Shown: in pieces, positions 36,585 to 45,164 of the stretch
Numbering within the stretch: the first letter of the stretch is position 1
Layout: every line of letters begins with the position of its first letter
From: Nitrospirota bacterium
GTDB taxonomy: Bacteria > Nitrospirota > Thermodesulfovibrionia > Thermodesulfovibrionales > SM23-35
Direction: 5' to 3'
NCBI GenBank assembly: GCA_013388455.1
Contig: JACAFF010000039.1
Span: 1-64,000 of the forward strand
Length of the DNA: 64,000 nucleotides
Position numbers and translations under genes: made by a program
The notes under the pieces: model-generated
What the model saw: the letters and a program-made list of their open reading frames with translations, nothing else
The model's database searches: none
Told to the model about the DNA's origin: nothing

Positions 36585-36752
36585 GGCGGATTGAAGCATT
36601 ATTCTTACAGCACTGAGCGAACATACCTTCAGTGGGTTGCACGTTTTTTGTCTTATGCCCTTATATCAGAGAATAAAAAGGTTGAAGATTTGTCGTTTAC
36701 AGTTTCGCTACAGATTTGCTTCAGAATGGCAAGCGGAGGAGATTTTAAAATA
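36567..36752 (+). pseudogene. 5' remnant of an integron/phage-type tyrosine integrase
   Basis: The ~60 codons directly before fabD, in the same frame, encode LKHYSYSTERTYLQWVARFL, a close match to the N-terminal core-binding (SAM-like) domain of integron-type and related integrases (consensus form RHYSxxTExxYxxWIxxF). The remaining integrase, including all catalytic residues, is absent; the frame instead runs into fabD, whose own ATG (36753) has GGAGGAG ahead. It is therefore a decapitated integrase left by an old insertion. The 36347-36566 part of the gap holds a terminator and the inverted repeat. Confidence 0.6.
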
Positions 36753-37682
36753 ATGAAAATTGCCTTTGTTTTTCCAGGTCAGGGATCACAATATGTTGGA
36801 ATGGGCAGAGAAATTTATGAGGCCTTTAATATAGTTAGAACGACATATCAGGAAGCATCAGAAGTTTTACAGTATAATGTTGCTGATTTATCCTTTAGAG
36901 GTCCGGAAGAAGAACTGAATAAGACTTACAGGACACAACCATGTATATTAACTCTGAGTATTGCAATTCACAGAATTTTAATATCAAAAGGAATAAATCC
37001 CTCAATCGTTGCTGGACACAGTCTCGGTGAGTACTCTGCTCTGGTTGCAGCAGATGTTTTATTATTTTCAGATGCACTTAAAATTACAGAAAAACGTGGT
37101 ATATTTATGCAAGAAGCTGTCCCTGAAGGTAAAGGACTTATGGCTGCTATACTTGGTTTAGAAAGAAACAAAGTTGATGAAATATGCCTATCTTTGAAGT
37201 CAGGATATGCTTATCCTGCGAATTATAACTGTCCTGGACAGATTGTGATTTCAGGTGAAAAAGATGCAGTAGAAGAAGCTATAAATTTATGTAAAGAGGC
37301 TGGTGCCAAAAGGGCAGTGCCCTTAACAGTGAGTGTCCCTTCTCATTGTAAATTAATGGAAACGGCATCCAGGCAACTTTCTGAAATTCTTGATACAATA
37401 AAATTTAAAAGGCCAACAATTCATTTTATCAGCAATAAAGATGCGAATTTTATAGAGGATGCAGAAGATATAAAGAAATCACTCATACAACAGCTTGGCA
37501 GTCCGGTACTCTGGGAGGATTCAGTGCGGCTGATGAAAGATTCAGGAGTGGATACATTTATCGAAGTGGGTCCTGGAAAAGTTCTATCAGGACTTATCAG
37601 GAGAATAGTAAATGATGTAAAAATATTTAATGTCGAAGATATGAAGGGGATTGAAATCATAAATTCGCAGATAAAATTATGA
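36753..37682 (+). CDS. fabD: Malonyl-CoA:ACP transacylase
   Basis: 309 residues starting MKIAFVFPGQGSQYVGMG at the ATG with GGAGGAG ahead; the longer in-frame start is integrase-derived. The catalytic serine is in VAGHSLGEYSAL, and the second catalytic His lies in SVPSHCKLM. It loads malonyl units on ACP for fatty-acid synthesis and might also serve the ketosynthase locus at 729-6161, which lacks its own transacylase (inference). It overlaps the recombinase gene by 4 bp, an unusual setting for fabD. Confidence 0.95.
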   Translation: MKIAFVFPGQGSQYVGMGREIYEAFNIVRTTYQEASEVLQYNVADLSFRGPEEELNKTYRTQPCILTLSIAIHRILISKGINPSIVAGHSLGEYSALVAADVLLFSDALKITEKRGIFMQEAVPEGKGLMAAILGLERNKVDEICLSLKSGYAYPANYNCPGQIVISGEKDAVEEAINLCKEAGAKRAVPLTVSVPSHCKLMETASRQLSEILDTIKFKRPTIHFISNKDANFIEDAEDIKKSLIQQLGSPVLWEDSVRLMKDSGVDTFIEVGPGKVLSGLIRRIVNDVKIFNVEDMKGIEIINSQIKL

Positions 37683-38596
37683 ATAAATACATTGATCAGT
37701 TTATAAGATATCTTGAAATCGAAAAAGGTGTATCAACACATACACTGAGGGCTTATAAAAAAGACCTTGAAGAATTATTTGAATATGTAAAAACTAAACC
37801 AGAAGAAATCGATATGGTCGATATAAGGGGTTTTATTGCAGAACAGATTAGGAAGGGTCTGAATAAAACAACTGTGAGCAGGCGTCTTTCCAGTATCAGA
37901 TCATTTTTTTCATATTTATACAGGGAAAGATTTGTCACATTCAATCCTGCAAAACTTGTGTCACATATCAGGACTGCAAAACTTTTACCACGGTTTTTAT
38001 CAGTTGATGATGTATTTGCACTTGTAGAGAAACCTGAAGGGATAGGTTTTCTGCCAGCAAGAGACAGAGCAATTTTAGAACTTCTTTATTCAAGTGGTCT
38101 TAGAGTGAGTGAACTTTCAGGACTCAATACTGATGATATTCATTTGAAAGATGCCCTGATAAAAATACGCGGTAAGGGTAGAAAAGAACGTATTGTTCCA
38201 ATTGGGTCAAAGGCGATTGATGCTGTAAAAACTTATCTTGTTGAAAGAATGTTATTTAAAAGCAAAGACAGGGCTTTATTTTTGAATAGACTTGGAAGTA
38301 GGTTGACAGACCGAAGTGTGAGACGTATAGTAGTTAAATATGCACGAACTTTAGGATTTAATGAAAAGGTTAGTCCCCATACTTTTAGACACTCTTTTGC
38401 AAGTCATCTTTTACAAGGAGGTGCTGACCTTAGAGTTATTCAAGAACTTTTGGGTCATTCTTCTCTCTCGACAACACAGAGATATACTCATTTAGATATT
38501 ACTCATTTGATGGATGTTTATGATAAGTCACATCCACTTGCAGGAGAAAAAAAGGCTTTTACACCAATAGTTCAGAAGAAAGGAAGTCAGGGATAA
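37679..38596 (+). CDS. xerC: XerC/XerD-type tyrosine recombinase
   Basis: 305 residues, typical Xer length. The N-terminal SAM-like domain (EKGVSTHTLRAYKKDLEE) precedes the catalytic domain with Arg in YSSGLRVSELSGL, Lys in RGKGRKERIVP, SPHTFRHSFASHLLQGG (HxxR), LGHSS and the tyrosine in TTQRYTHLD. It resolves chromosome dimers at dif. hslV and hslU follow, a conserved arrangement in several phyla (xerC-hslV-hslU), which supports a housekeeping role rather than a mobile-element integrase. Confidence 0.92.
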   Translation: MNKYIDQFIRYLEIEKGVSTHTLRAYKKDLEELFEYVKTKPEEIDMVDIRGFIAEQIRKGLNKTTVSRRLSSIRSFFSYLYRERFVTFNPAKLVSHIRTAKLLPRFLSVDDVFALVEKPEGIGFLPARDRAILELLYSSGLRVSELSGLNTDDIHLKDALIKIRGKGRKERIVPIGSKAIDAVKTYLVERMLFKSKDRALFLNRLGSRLTDRSVRRIVVKYARTLGFNEKVSPHTFRHSFASHLLQGGADLRVIQELLGHSSLSTTQRYTHLDITHLMDVYDKSHPLAGEKKAFTPIVQKKGSQG

Positions 38597-38632
38597 GCTA
38601 AAAGTAAAAATGAAAGTGAAGAGATTACAAAA

Positions 38633-39181
38633 ATGAATGAACAAAACAAATTGAAGGGTACAACTATACTCTGTGTAAAGCGTAATGAAAGGGTTGCTAT
38701 CGGAGGTGATGGACAGGTTACAATGGGGAATACTGTATTAAAAAAGAATGCCAGGAAAATCAGAAAGATGTTTGGAGACAAGATTCTTGCTGGATTTTCT
38801 GGTGCAACTGCCGATGCTTTTACTTTGTTTGAAAAGTTTGAAGTTAAACTTGAAACTTATCGTGGAAATATAACAAAAGCTGCTGTAGAGCTCGCAAAAG
38901 ATTGGAGAACAGACAAGATATTGAGAAGGCTTGAGGCTATGCTTGTTGTTGCTGATAATGAACACATATTTATTATCTCAGGCACAGGGGATGTAATAGA
39001 ACCTGAAAACGGAATTGCAGCTATTGGTTCAGGAGGACCTTATGCACAGGCAGCGGCAAGAGCGCTTATCGAAAATACTGAACTATCGGCAAAGGAAATT
39101 ATAGAAAAAGCAATGAAGATAACTTCAGATATTTGTATATATACAAATGAAAATATTGCAATAGAGGAGATTAATGGATAA
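38633..39181 (+). CDS. hslV: ATP-dependent protease subunit HslV
   Basis: 182 residues. Processing after LKG would expose the N-terminal threonine pair TTILCVKRN (Thr10) that serves as nucleophile. The family blocks [30 protein letters not shown] and [15 protein letters not shown] are intact. It forms a dodecameric peptidase capped by HslU. It overlaps hslU by 8 bp. Confidence 0.96.
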   Translation: MNEQNKLKGTTILCVKRNERVAIGGDGQVTMGNTVLKKNARKIRKMFGDKILAGFSGATADAFTLFEKFEVKLETYRGNITKAAVELAKDWRTDKILRRLEAMLVVADNEHIFIISGTGDVIEPENGIAAIGSGGPYAQAAARALIENTELSAKEIIEKAMKITSDICIYTNENIAIEEING

Positions 39182-40514
39182 CATTACACCTAAAAAAATT
39201 GTTGAAGAACTTGATAAATATATAATAGGGCAGCACAAGGCTAAGAAAGCAGTAGCAATTGCTATGAGGAACAGGTGGCGCAGACAAAGACTTTCACCTG
39301 AATTGCGAGATGAAGTATTACCTAAGAATATAATTATGATAGGCCCTACTGGTGTTGGTAAGACAGAAATTGCACGGAGACTTTCAAGATTAGCGAATGC
39401 CCCATTCGTAAAAGTTGAAGCGTCGAAGTTCACCGAGGTGGGGTACGTTGGAAGAGATGTTGAATCGATGATAAGAGATCTTACAGAAATATCTATAAAC
39501 ATGGTCAAAACAGAACATGTTGAAAAAGTTCAAGAAAAAGCAAAAGCTCTTGCAGAAGAACGTCTTCTCGATCTGCTACTGCCCCAACCAAAAACTTTAA
39601 GGGGAACAGGAATAGAAGAAGAGGAAAGAGAGAAACACAGAGAGACAAGGGAGAGACTCAGAGCACAACTCAGGGAAGGAAAGCTTGACAACAGATACGT
39701 TGACATAGAAGTAAAGGAGAAGATGATACCCTTTGGTGTAGTTTCAAATGTCGGGCTTGAAGACCTCGAAATTAATCTAAAAGAAATGCTCGGAAACTTT
39801 CTGCCAGAGAGGGCAAAAAGAAAGAAAGTAAAAATTAGTGAAGCGCTGTCAATATTACAGAATGAAGAGGCGAACAAACTTATTGATATTGACAAGGTAA
39901 CAAAAGAAGCAATTGAGAGAGTTGAGCAGACAGGTATTGTGTTCATAGATGAAATAGACAAGATTGCAAGCAGAGGATATTCACACGGACCTGATGTTTC
40001 ACGTGAAGGTGTGCAGAGAGATCTATTGCCAATTGTTGAAGGAACAACTGTAACAACTAAACACGGACCAGTAAAAACAGAACATATTCTATTTATTGCT
40101 GCAGGGGCTTTTCACATGTCAAAGCCATCTGATCTTATACCTGAATTACAGGGGCGTTTTCCAATAAGGGTTGAATTAGATGCTCTTGGGAAAGAGGAAT
40201 TCATTAAAATTTTGACTGAACCTTACAATGCTTTAATCAAACAATATACAGCTTTGCTCTCTACAGAGGATGTAACATTAGATTTTACAGAAGATTCTAT
40301 AGATGAAATAGCAGGTATAGCAGCACATGTTAATGAGAAGACAGAGAATATTGGGGCAAGAAGACTTCATACAGTTCTTGAAAAACTCCTTGAAGATATC
40401 TCCTTTGAAGCACCTGAAAAAAAGAATGGTAAGCTCGTAATAGACAAAAAGTATGTAAGAGATAAGTTGAATGAAATCGTCAAAGACGAGGATTTGAGCA
40501 GGTATATTCTTTAG
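39174..40514 (+). CDS. hslU: ATP-dependent protease ATPase HslU
   Basis: 446 residues, normal for HslU. The N-terminal [16 protein letters not shown] is followed by Walker [15 protein letters not shown], the pore loop in [15 protein letters not shown] (GYVG), the I-domain (charged helices ~130-230), Walker [12 protein letters not shown] and the C-terminal sensor helix with [13 protein letters not shown]. It ends in the short tail that docks into HslV (DLSRYIL). It unfolds substrates for HslV. Confidence 0.97.
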   Translation: MDNITPKKIVEELDKYIIGQHKAKKAVAIAMRNRWRRQRLSPELRDEVLPKNIIMIGPTGVGKTEIARRLSRLANAPFVKVEASKFTEVGYVGRDVESMIRDLTEISINMVKTEHVEKVQEKAKALAEERLLDLLLPQPKTLRGTGIEEEEREKHRETRERLRAQLREGKLDNRYVDIEVKEKMIPFGVVSNVGLEDLEINLKEMLGNFLPERAKRKKVKISEALSILQNEEANKLIDIDKVTKEAIERVEQTGIVFIDEIDKIASRGYSHGPDVSREGVQRDLLPIVEGTTVTTKHGPVKTEHILFIAAGAFHMSKPSDLIPELQGRFPIRVELDALGKEEFIKILTEPYNALIKQYTALLSTEDVTLDFTEDSIDEIAGIAAHVNEKTENIGARRLHTVLEKLLEDISFEAPEKKNGKLVIDKKYVRDKLNEIVKDEDLSRYIL

Positions 40515-40528
40515 AAGAGAAATTTTTA

Positions 40529-41188
40529 TTGAAACATTATATTTGTCTGTTAATTCTTATTAGTCTTATTGTTCATATAACTTCCTGTGCCTCTGTGCGC
40601 TATGAAAAATATCCGGACAGCGGTTATGCTGTTGCCTCCTGGTATGGAACAGAGTTTCACGGCAAACCGACTTCTTCAGGAGAAATTTTTAACATGTATG
40701 CTATGACATGTGCACATAGAAGTTATCCTTTTGGCACCAAACTTGTGATTACAAATATCTCCACGAATAAGAAAGCATATTGTATTGTGAATGACAGGGG
40801 GCCCTTTGTTGAAGGAAGAGATATTGATCTCTCATATGCTGTAGCAAAAGAAATAGGTCTAATACAAGACGGTGTTGGAAAAGTAAGAATCGATTATTCA
40901 GGAAGAGATGATTCATATATAAGAGAAGTTAAGGATGTTGCCAGAGAAGGTCCTTTTACTTTGCAGATAGGGTCTTTTATAGAAATTTCGAATGCCATTA
41001 GATTGAAGAAAGCCCTTGAGATGAAATATAACAAAGTATATATTACAGAAGCAGAGATTGAAGGGAAGAATTTTTACAGAGTTAGGATAGGAAAATTCAG
41101 CTCACGGAAAAATATATATTCTCTTGCAAATACTCTTGCAGATGAGGGTTATCCTGTTTTGATTACAGGTTATGAAGAAAAAATATAG
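40529..41188 (+). CDS. rlpA: RlpA-like lytic transglycosylase with SPOR domain
   Basis: 219 residues with a TTG start 15 bp behind hslU. The lipoprotein signal ends ITSCAS (Cys at about 20). The double-psi beta-barrel domain has YAVASWYGTEFHGKPTSSGE, the catalytic-type Asp in VNDRGPFVEGRDIDLS and the AKEIGL helix. The last ~75 residues form a SPOR domain (PFTLQIGSFIEISNA... YRVRIGKFSS) that binds denuded glycan at division sites. It cleaves septal peptidoglycan at the outer membrane. Confidence 0.92.
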   Translation: MKHYICLLILISLIVHITSCASVRYEKYPDSGYAVASWYGTEFHGKPTSSGEIFNMYAMTCAHRSYPFGTKLVITNISTNKKAYCIVNDRGPFVEGRDIDLSYAVAKEIGLIQDGVGKVRIDYSGRDDSYIREVKDVAREGPFTLQIGSFIEISNAIRLKKALEMKYNKVYITEAEIEGKNFYRVRIGKFSSRKNIYSLANTLADEGYPVLITGYEEKI

Positions 41189-41205
41189 AACTGGTGAAAT
41201 TCTTT

Positions 41206-42207
41206 ATGGCTACTCAATACCTTGGAACATTAAACAGTTATGACCCCCTCTATGATATACTTCTTGAGCAGATATATCCAGACGTAAAAAGCCCTATTAT
41301 TCATGTAGACAAAATGTCTTCAAAGAGAGTTTACAAATATACAGAAGAGAAGTCCCGAATCTCAATAATAGGTAAATTTTTTCGATTAAATGATCCTCAG
41401 CAAGACAGACTTCTCAGGAAAAAGGCTGAATTCGATAATCTAATAAAGATAAGGAGCTATGGTTTCGATAAATATCCTCTTTATGTTGTGCGTCCAATTA
41501 ATAGAGAAGAGAAAATAGGTCTTGCCCTAACAGAGGAATTTATTTCAGGAAAAGACCTTGATTATTACCTGAAAAAAGCAGTATTTGAAAACAAAAAAGA
41601 TGTTTTAAAAGATAAGCTTTCGAGACTTGCAAAATTTCTTCATGAATTCCACAGAAAAACTTCTATGAATTGTAACGTAGATCTGGATTCAGTAATTACA
41701 TATTTTCAAAAGATATTAAATAAACTATATATCCAAACAGTAATTTCTAAAGGTGACAGATTGTTATATCTAAAATTTATGGATAAATGGATTAATAGAG
41801 GATTACTTCAAAATGTGAAAAGTGTCATTATACATGGTGATGCGACGCCAACAAATTTTATATTTATGGAAAGTGGAAATGTTGTAGCAATAGACCTCGA
41901 GAGGATGAGACATTCTGATTCTGTGTTCGATGTTGGTATGGTATGTGGTGAATTAAAACATGCATTTATGTGGAGAACAGGTAATTCATATGCTTCAGAA
42001 CCATTTATCAGCCATTTTCTTAAATCTTATTCAAGTCACTTTAAGAATGTTGCGAGAGCATTCAGAGAAATTACTTTCAGAAACCCATTTTATATGGCAC
42101 TAACAGAATTAAGAATAGCAAGAAACAATTATCTTGATTGGAACTACAGGAAAAGACTTGCTTTTGAAGCCATGGAGTGTTTAAGATGGGGGCTTAAATT
42201 AAGATGA
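41206..42207 (+). CDS. Aminoglycoside-phosphotransferase-fold kinase
   Basis: 333 residues from the ATG at 41206 (GGTGA ahead; a GTG four codons earlier lacks a ribosome site). The kinase-like fold is shown by VIIHGDATPTNFIF (catalytic loop) and VVAIDLERMRHSDSVFDVG (metal-binding Asp). Such proteins phosphorylate small molecules, sugars or choline-type compounds; there is no basis to call it resistance. It overlaps the HAD hydrolase gene by 4 bp, so a kinase/phosphatase pair is encoded between rlpA and aroE. Confidence 0.85.
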   Translation: MATQYLGTLNSYDPLYDILLEQIYPDVKSPIIHVDKMSSKRVYKYTEEKSRISIIGKFFRLNDPQQDRLLRKKAEFDNLIKIRSYGFDKYPLYVVRPINREEKIGLALTEEFISGKDLDYYLKKAVFENKKDVLKDKLSRLAKFLHEFHRKTSMNCNVDLDSVITYFQKILNKLYIQTVISKGDRLLYLKFMDKWINRGLLQNVKSVIIHGDATPTNFIFMESGNVVAIDLERMRHSDSVFDVGMVCGELKHAFMWRTGNSYASEPFISHFLKSYSSHFKNVARAFREITFRNPFYMALTELRIARNNYLDWNYRKRLAFEAMECLRWGLKLR

Positions 42208-42914
42208 TAAAAGCTATTTTTTTTGATCTTTATGGAACGTTAATTGATATCAGGACTGACGAATATGATGATTCTGTTTATGAAACACTTTCAAGATATC
42301 TATCATATTATTCTTTTAATATCCCACCTGATGAACTAAAGAAATCCTATTTTGCACTTATTCAGAAAGATATGCAGAACAGCAAAGAAAAATATCCTGA
42401 AGTTGATGTATATAAAATCTTCTTTAGTATTCTTCAGGGATATGGAAGAAAAAAATGTCCAAAGTATTTTGTGACAAATATTGCTTTATTTTTCAGGGCT
42501 CTTACGCTTAAACATTTTTCAGTTTTTGATGGATCCTATGATGTTATTAATACTATTGCTAAAAAATATAAGATAGCCATAATTTCTGATGCACAGTGGA
42601 TATTTGCAGAGCCAGAAATGTCAGTGCTTGGTATCGATCAGTTATTTAATACAAAGATTTTGTCATCGAAAATGGGATTTAAGAAGCCTGATATAAGATT
42701 GTTCACTTATGCTATGGAAAAATTTGGAGTTAAATCTGAGGAGTCAATTTATATAGGAGACAATCCTATGAAGGATCTTAAAGGAGCAAAAAATGCAGGT
42801 ATGAGATTTATTCTTTTCGGATCGGAATACAGAGAATATAATGGTTTATACCCAGATAGATGTTTTTATCATTATTCAGAACTTATTGGAATCCTCAACG
42901 AGATAGAAAAATGA
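42204..42914 (+). CDS. HAD-superfamily hydrolase
   Basis: 236 residues. HAD motif I FFDLYGTLID (the second Asp position is Tyr-flanked, DLYGT rather than DxDGT, as in many haloacid dehalogenase-like members), motif II ISDAQW, motif III Lys in KMGFKKPD and motif IV GDNPMKDLKGAKNAG. The cap is C1-type and helical. It is probably a phosphatase for a small molecule, unknown which. Its stop overlaps the aroE start (ATGA). Confidence 0.9.
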   Translation: MIKAIFFDLYGTLIDIRTDEYDDSVYETLSRYLSYYSFNIPPDELKKSYFALIQKDMQNSKEKYPEVDVYKIFFSILQGYGRKKCPKYFVTNIALFFRALTLKHFSVFDGSYDVINTIAKKYKIAIISDAQWIFAEPEMSVLGIDQLFNTKILSSKMGFKKPDIRLFTYAMEKFGVKSEESIYIGDNPMKDLKGAKNAGMRFILFGSEYREYNGLYPDRCFYHYSELIGILNEIEK

Positions 42915-43741
42915 AGATAACAGGCCATACCAAGATTACTGGAATTTTTGGTTATCCTATCGAACATACATTGTCCCCTGTAATGCATAATGCGGCATTT
43001 GAAAATCTCGGGCTTGATTATTGTTATGTCCCTTTTCTTGTCCTTCCTGATGACCTTCCTTATGCTGTGAAATCAATAAGAGCCCTTAATTTACGAGGAG
43101 TCAATATTACTATACCTCATAAGGAAAAAGTAATGCCGCTTCTTGACGAGATTAAAGAAGAAGCTTCTATTATCGGTGCTGTTAATACAATTGTAAATAC
43201 AAACGGCAAATTAACAGGATACAACACAGACGGCATAGGATTCATACAATCACTAACAGAAAAAAATATTTCACTTGAAGGAAAGGACATACTTATAATA
43301 GGGGCAGGAGGCGCAGCGCGTGCTATAGGTTACTATATCAGTCAGAAAGCAAAATCACTTGCAATTTCTGGAAGAACTCAGTATAAGGTTGAAAATCTCG
43401 TCAAAGACTTGAATAGGTTTAATAAAAATAAAAATGTTATTTCGCTTGAAGATGTTACAGATATTAAAAAATATCATATGATAATAAATACAACTCCATT
43501 AGGTTTGAAAGGTAACGATCCATTACCTCTCGATATCGGTCTTTTAAGAAAGGATCAGATAGTATATGATCTCATATATAAAAAGACACCCTTAATCCAA
43601 AAAGCTACTGAAAAAGGATGTTTGACCCTCGATGGATCGGAAATGCTCATCTGGCAGGGAGCCCTTTCTTTTGAAATATGGACAGGCAAAAAACCTGATA
43701 TAGCAGTAATGCGCTCGTCTTTACTGGCTGCTATTAGGTAG
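42911..43741 (+). CDS. aroE: Shikimate dehydrogenase
   Basis: 276 residues from the ATG at 42911, which overlaps the previous stop. The substrate site has FGYPIEHTLSPVMHNAAF and NITIPHKEKV (catalytic Lys71), NTIVNTNGKLTGYNTDG (Asn/Asp), then the NADP-binding GAGGAARAIGYYI with the basic GRTQYK after it. It reduces 3-dehydroshikimate to shikimate in aromatic amino-acid synthesis. Full length and intact. Confidence 0.96.
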   Translation: MKITGHTKITGIFGYPIEHTLSPVMHNAAFENLGLDYCYVPFLVLPDDLPYAVKSIRALNLRGVNITIPHKEKVMPLLDEIKEEASIIGAVNTIVNTNGKLTGYNTDGIGFIQSLTEKNISLEGKDILIIGAGGAARAIGYYISQKAKSLAISGRTQYKVENLVKDLNRFNKNKNVISLEDVTDIKKYHMIINTTPLGLKGNDPLPLDIGLLRKDQIVYDLIYKKTPLIQKATEKGCLTLDGSEMLIWQGALSFEIWTGKKPDIAVMRSSLLAAIR

Positions 43742-43750
43742 ATAAATCTC

Positions 43751-43944
43751 TTTAACCCAAATAATGCAGATATTGCTCGAAAATTTCTTTAACTCGATAC
43801 ACCCCCCTTTGTCCCCCCTTGCCAAGGGGGGAATTAAAGGGGGGTGTATGTTCAATGAATAGAAATATTCATGAGACCATCAGTTAAAAGTGCACTATGG
43901 TATCGAAAAATAAATCTTCTCACAACATATACATTATTCTAATT
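43751..43944. mobile_element. MITE-like element, copy 2 (inverted relative to copy 1)
   Basis: TTTAACCCAAATAATGCAG starts one arm (43751-43798), which equals the right arm of copy 1 (26660-26706) with two or three differences; the other arm (43899-43943) equals copy 1's left arm (26543-26586) with about five differences. In place of ~20 AT-rich bases of copy 1 there is a 51-bp GC-rich palindrome. It occupies about half of the 43742-44145 gap; the rest is the hydrogenase promoter and leader. Confidence 0.65.
43798..43848. repeat. 51-bp GC-rich palindrome nested in the MITE-like element
   Basis: TACACCCCCCTTT...CCCCCCTTG is mirrored by CCAAGGGGGG...AAAGGGGGGTGTA, so the unit can fold into a long hairpin. 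A related unit is at 21990-22037. It stands out sharply against the AT-rich background. Confidence 0.75.
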
Positions 43945-43955
43945 AAAAAAATAAT

Positions 43956-43984
43956 TTGACAATGGAAAGTTTTTTTTGATAAAT
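43956..43984 (+). promoter_or_regulatory. Sigma-70-type promoter for the hydrogenase operon
   Basis: A consensus -35 TTGACA (43956-43961) is followed after 17 bases by ATAAAT (43979-43984) as the -10. It lies 160 bp upstream of the hydrogenase small-subunit start, giving a ~155-nt leader. Confidence 0.5.
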
Positions 43985-44076
43985 GTTAAATAGATAGGTG
44001 AATTATTATTAACTGTTATAAACCTTTAAATTGTCCTGTCTGTTCAGCAGATAGGCACGGATAGAGGAGGTGATGA

Positions 44077-44106
44077 GGGAATATTAAAAAATAATTAAGT
44101 ATTCCC
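44077..44106 (+). promoter_or_regulatory. Leader hairpin before the hydrogenase genes
   Basis: GGGAATA (44077-44083) and TATTCCC (44100-44106) can pair, followed by TTTTCC. Just upstream GAGGAGGTG precedes ATG AGG GAA TAT TAA, a four-codon frame that overlaps the left arm. This could be an attenuator; it may also be chance. Confidence 0.35.
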
Positions 44107-44145
44107 TTTTCCGAGTAAAAGTTCAAGGATTTATGGAGGTGACAA

Positions 44146-45150
44146 ATGAATGAGTTGGTTCGTTTTAGTAAAAATCTAAATAGTATTTTTGAAATTCGTG
44201 GTGTGAGTAGAAGGGATTTCTTGAAATATTGCGCTGCGACAGCTGCTTTATTCGGTATATCAGAACTGGAATTTACTTCTAAAGTTGTGCATGCAATGGA
44301 GACTTCCTCCAAAAAGCCGCCAGTTTTATGGTTAGAGGGACAGGACTGCGCGGGGTGTACCATCGCATTTTCACAAATTCTTTATCCACCTGCATCTTCT
44401 ATAATTCTTGATAAAATATCTCTCAGGTATCATGAAACAGTAATGGCAGCATCAGGAGATATCTCTGAAAAGGTTCTTCATGAGACAGTAGAAAAAGGCG
44501 GATATGTATTGATCGTTGAAGGTTCAGTGCCATCAGCAGATGATAGATTCTGCATGATAGGCGGAAAGGCTTTTCGAGTAATACTTGAAGAAACTGCTAA
44601 AAAAGCAGCAGCAGTTATTGCAGTAGGTGCCTGTGCAACATATGGCGGGATACCGGCTGCTACCCCAACAAAAGGTGTAGGATTAAATAAGGCGTTGCCA
44701 GGAAAAACTGTTATTAATCTTCCGACTTGCCCTGTTCATCCTGATCATCTGGCCGGAACAATTCTGTATTTCCTTACAACGGGGAAGGTCCCGGAACTGG
44801 ATAAAATCGGAAGACCTGTGATGTACTTCAAAGAAACAATACATGATAATTGCAGACGTCGTGCGCATTTTGATGCAGGAAGGTTTCTTAGAGACTGGAA
44901 TGATCCAAATCAGAAAGACTGGTGTATGTTCGAAAAGGGATGTAAAGGCCCCATGACAACATCTGACTGTGCTGTCCGCAGGTGGAATGATGGTATAAGT
45001 TTCTGTATCGATTGTGGAGGAGTTTGTATGGGATGTGCTGAGCCAGGTTTTTATGCTGAAATGACGCCATTATATACTGCTGAAAGTGAAACTTCAAAAC
45101 GGTTCTGGGCTATGAGAGAATCAAATTTAACTGATAAAAAGAACAGTTAA
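44146..45150 (+). CDS. hynB: [NiFe] hydrogenase small subunit, Tat-exported
   Basis: 334 residues. The Tat motif SRRDFLKYCAATAALFG (from residue 21) directs export with the large subunit. The mature part has WLEGQDCAGCTIAF (proximal cluster), GACATYGGIPAA, NLPTCPVHPDHL, and CRRRAHFDAG with the C-terminal cluster cysteines in CMFEKGCKGP and CIDCGGVCMGC. Three iron-sulfur clusters are expected, as in periplasmic or membrane-facing uptake (group 1) hydrogenases. No cytochrome b subunit follows, so electrons probably go to a periplasmic cytochrome or another carrier. AGGTGA precedes the ATG. Confidence 0.95.
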   Translation: MNELVRFSKNLNSIFEIRGVSRRDFLKYCAATAALFGISELEFTSKVVHAMETSSKKPPVLWLEGQDCAGCTIAFSQILYPPASSIILDKISLRYHETVMAASGDISEKVLHETVEKGGYVLIVEGSVPSADDRFCMIGGKAFRVILEETAKKAAAVIAVGACATYGGIPAATPTKGVGLNKALPGKTVINLPTCPVHPDHLAGTILYFLTTGKVPELDKIGRPVMYFKETIHDNCRRRAHFDAGRFLRDWNDPNQKDWCMFEKGCKGPMTTSDCAVRRWNDGISFCIDCGGVCMGCAEPGFYAEMTPLYTAESETSKRFWAMRESNLTDKKNS

Positions 45151-45164
45151 AGGAGGTGATTATA

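Noticed and set aside
37679-38596. Integrase of a mobile island linked to the remnant before fabD
   Set aside because: It has standard Xer length and motifs and the conserved xerC-hslV-hslU order, so it is housekeeping; the remnant is a different integrase type.
41206-42207. Antibiotic-resistance aminoglycoside phosphotransferase
   Set aside because: Only the general kinase fold is present and the gene sits in a housekeeping operon with a HAD phosphatase and aroE.
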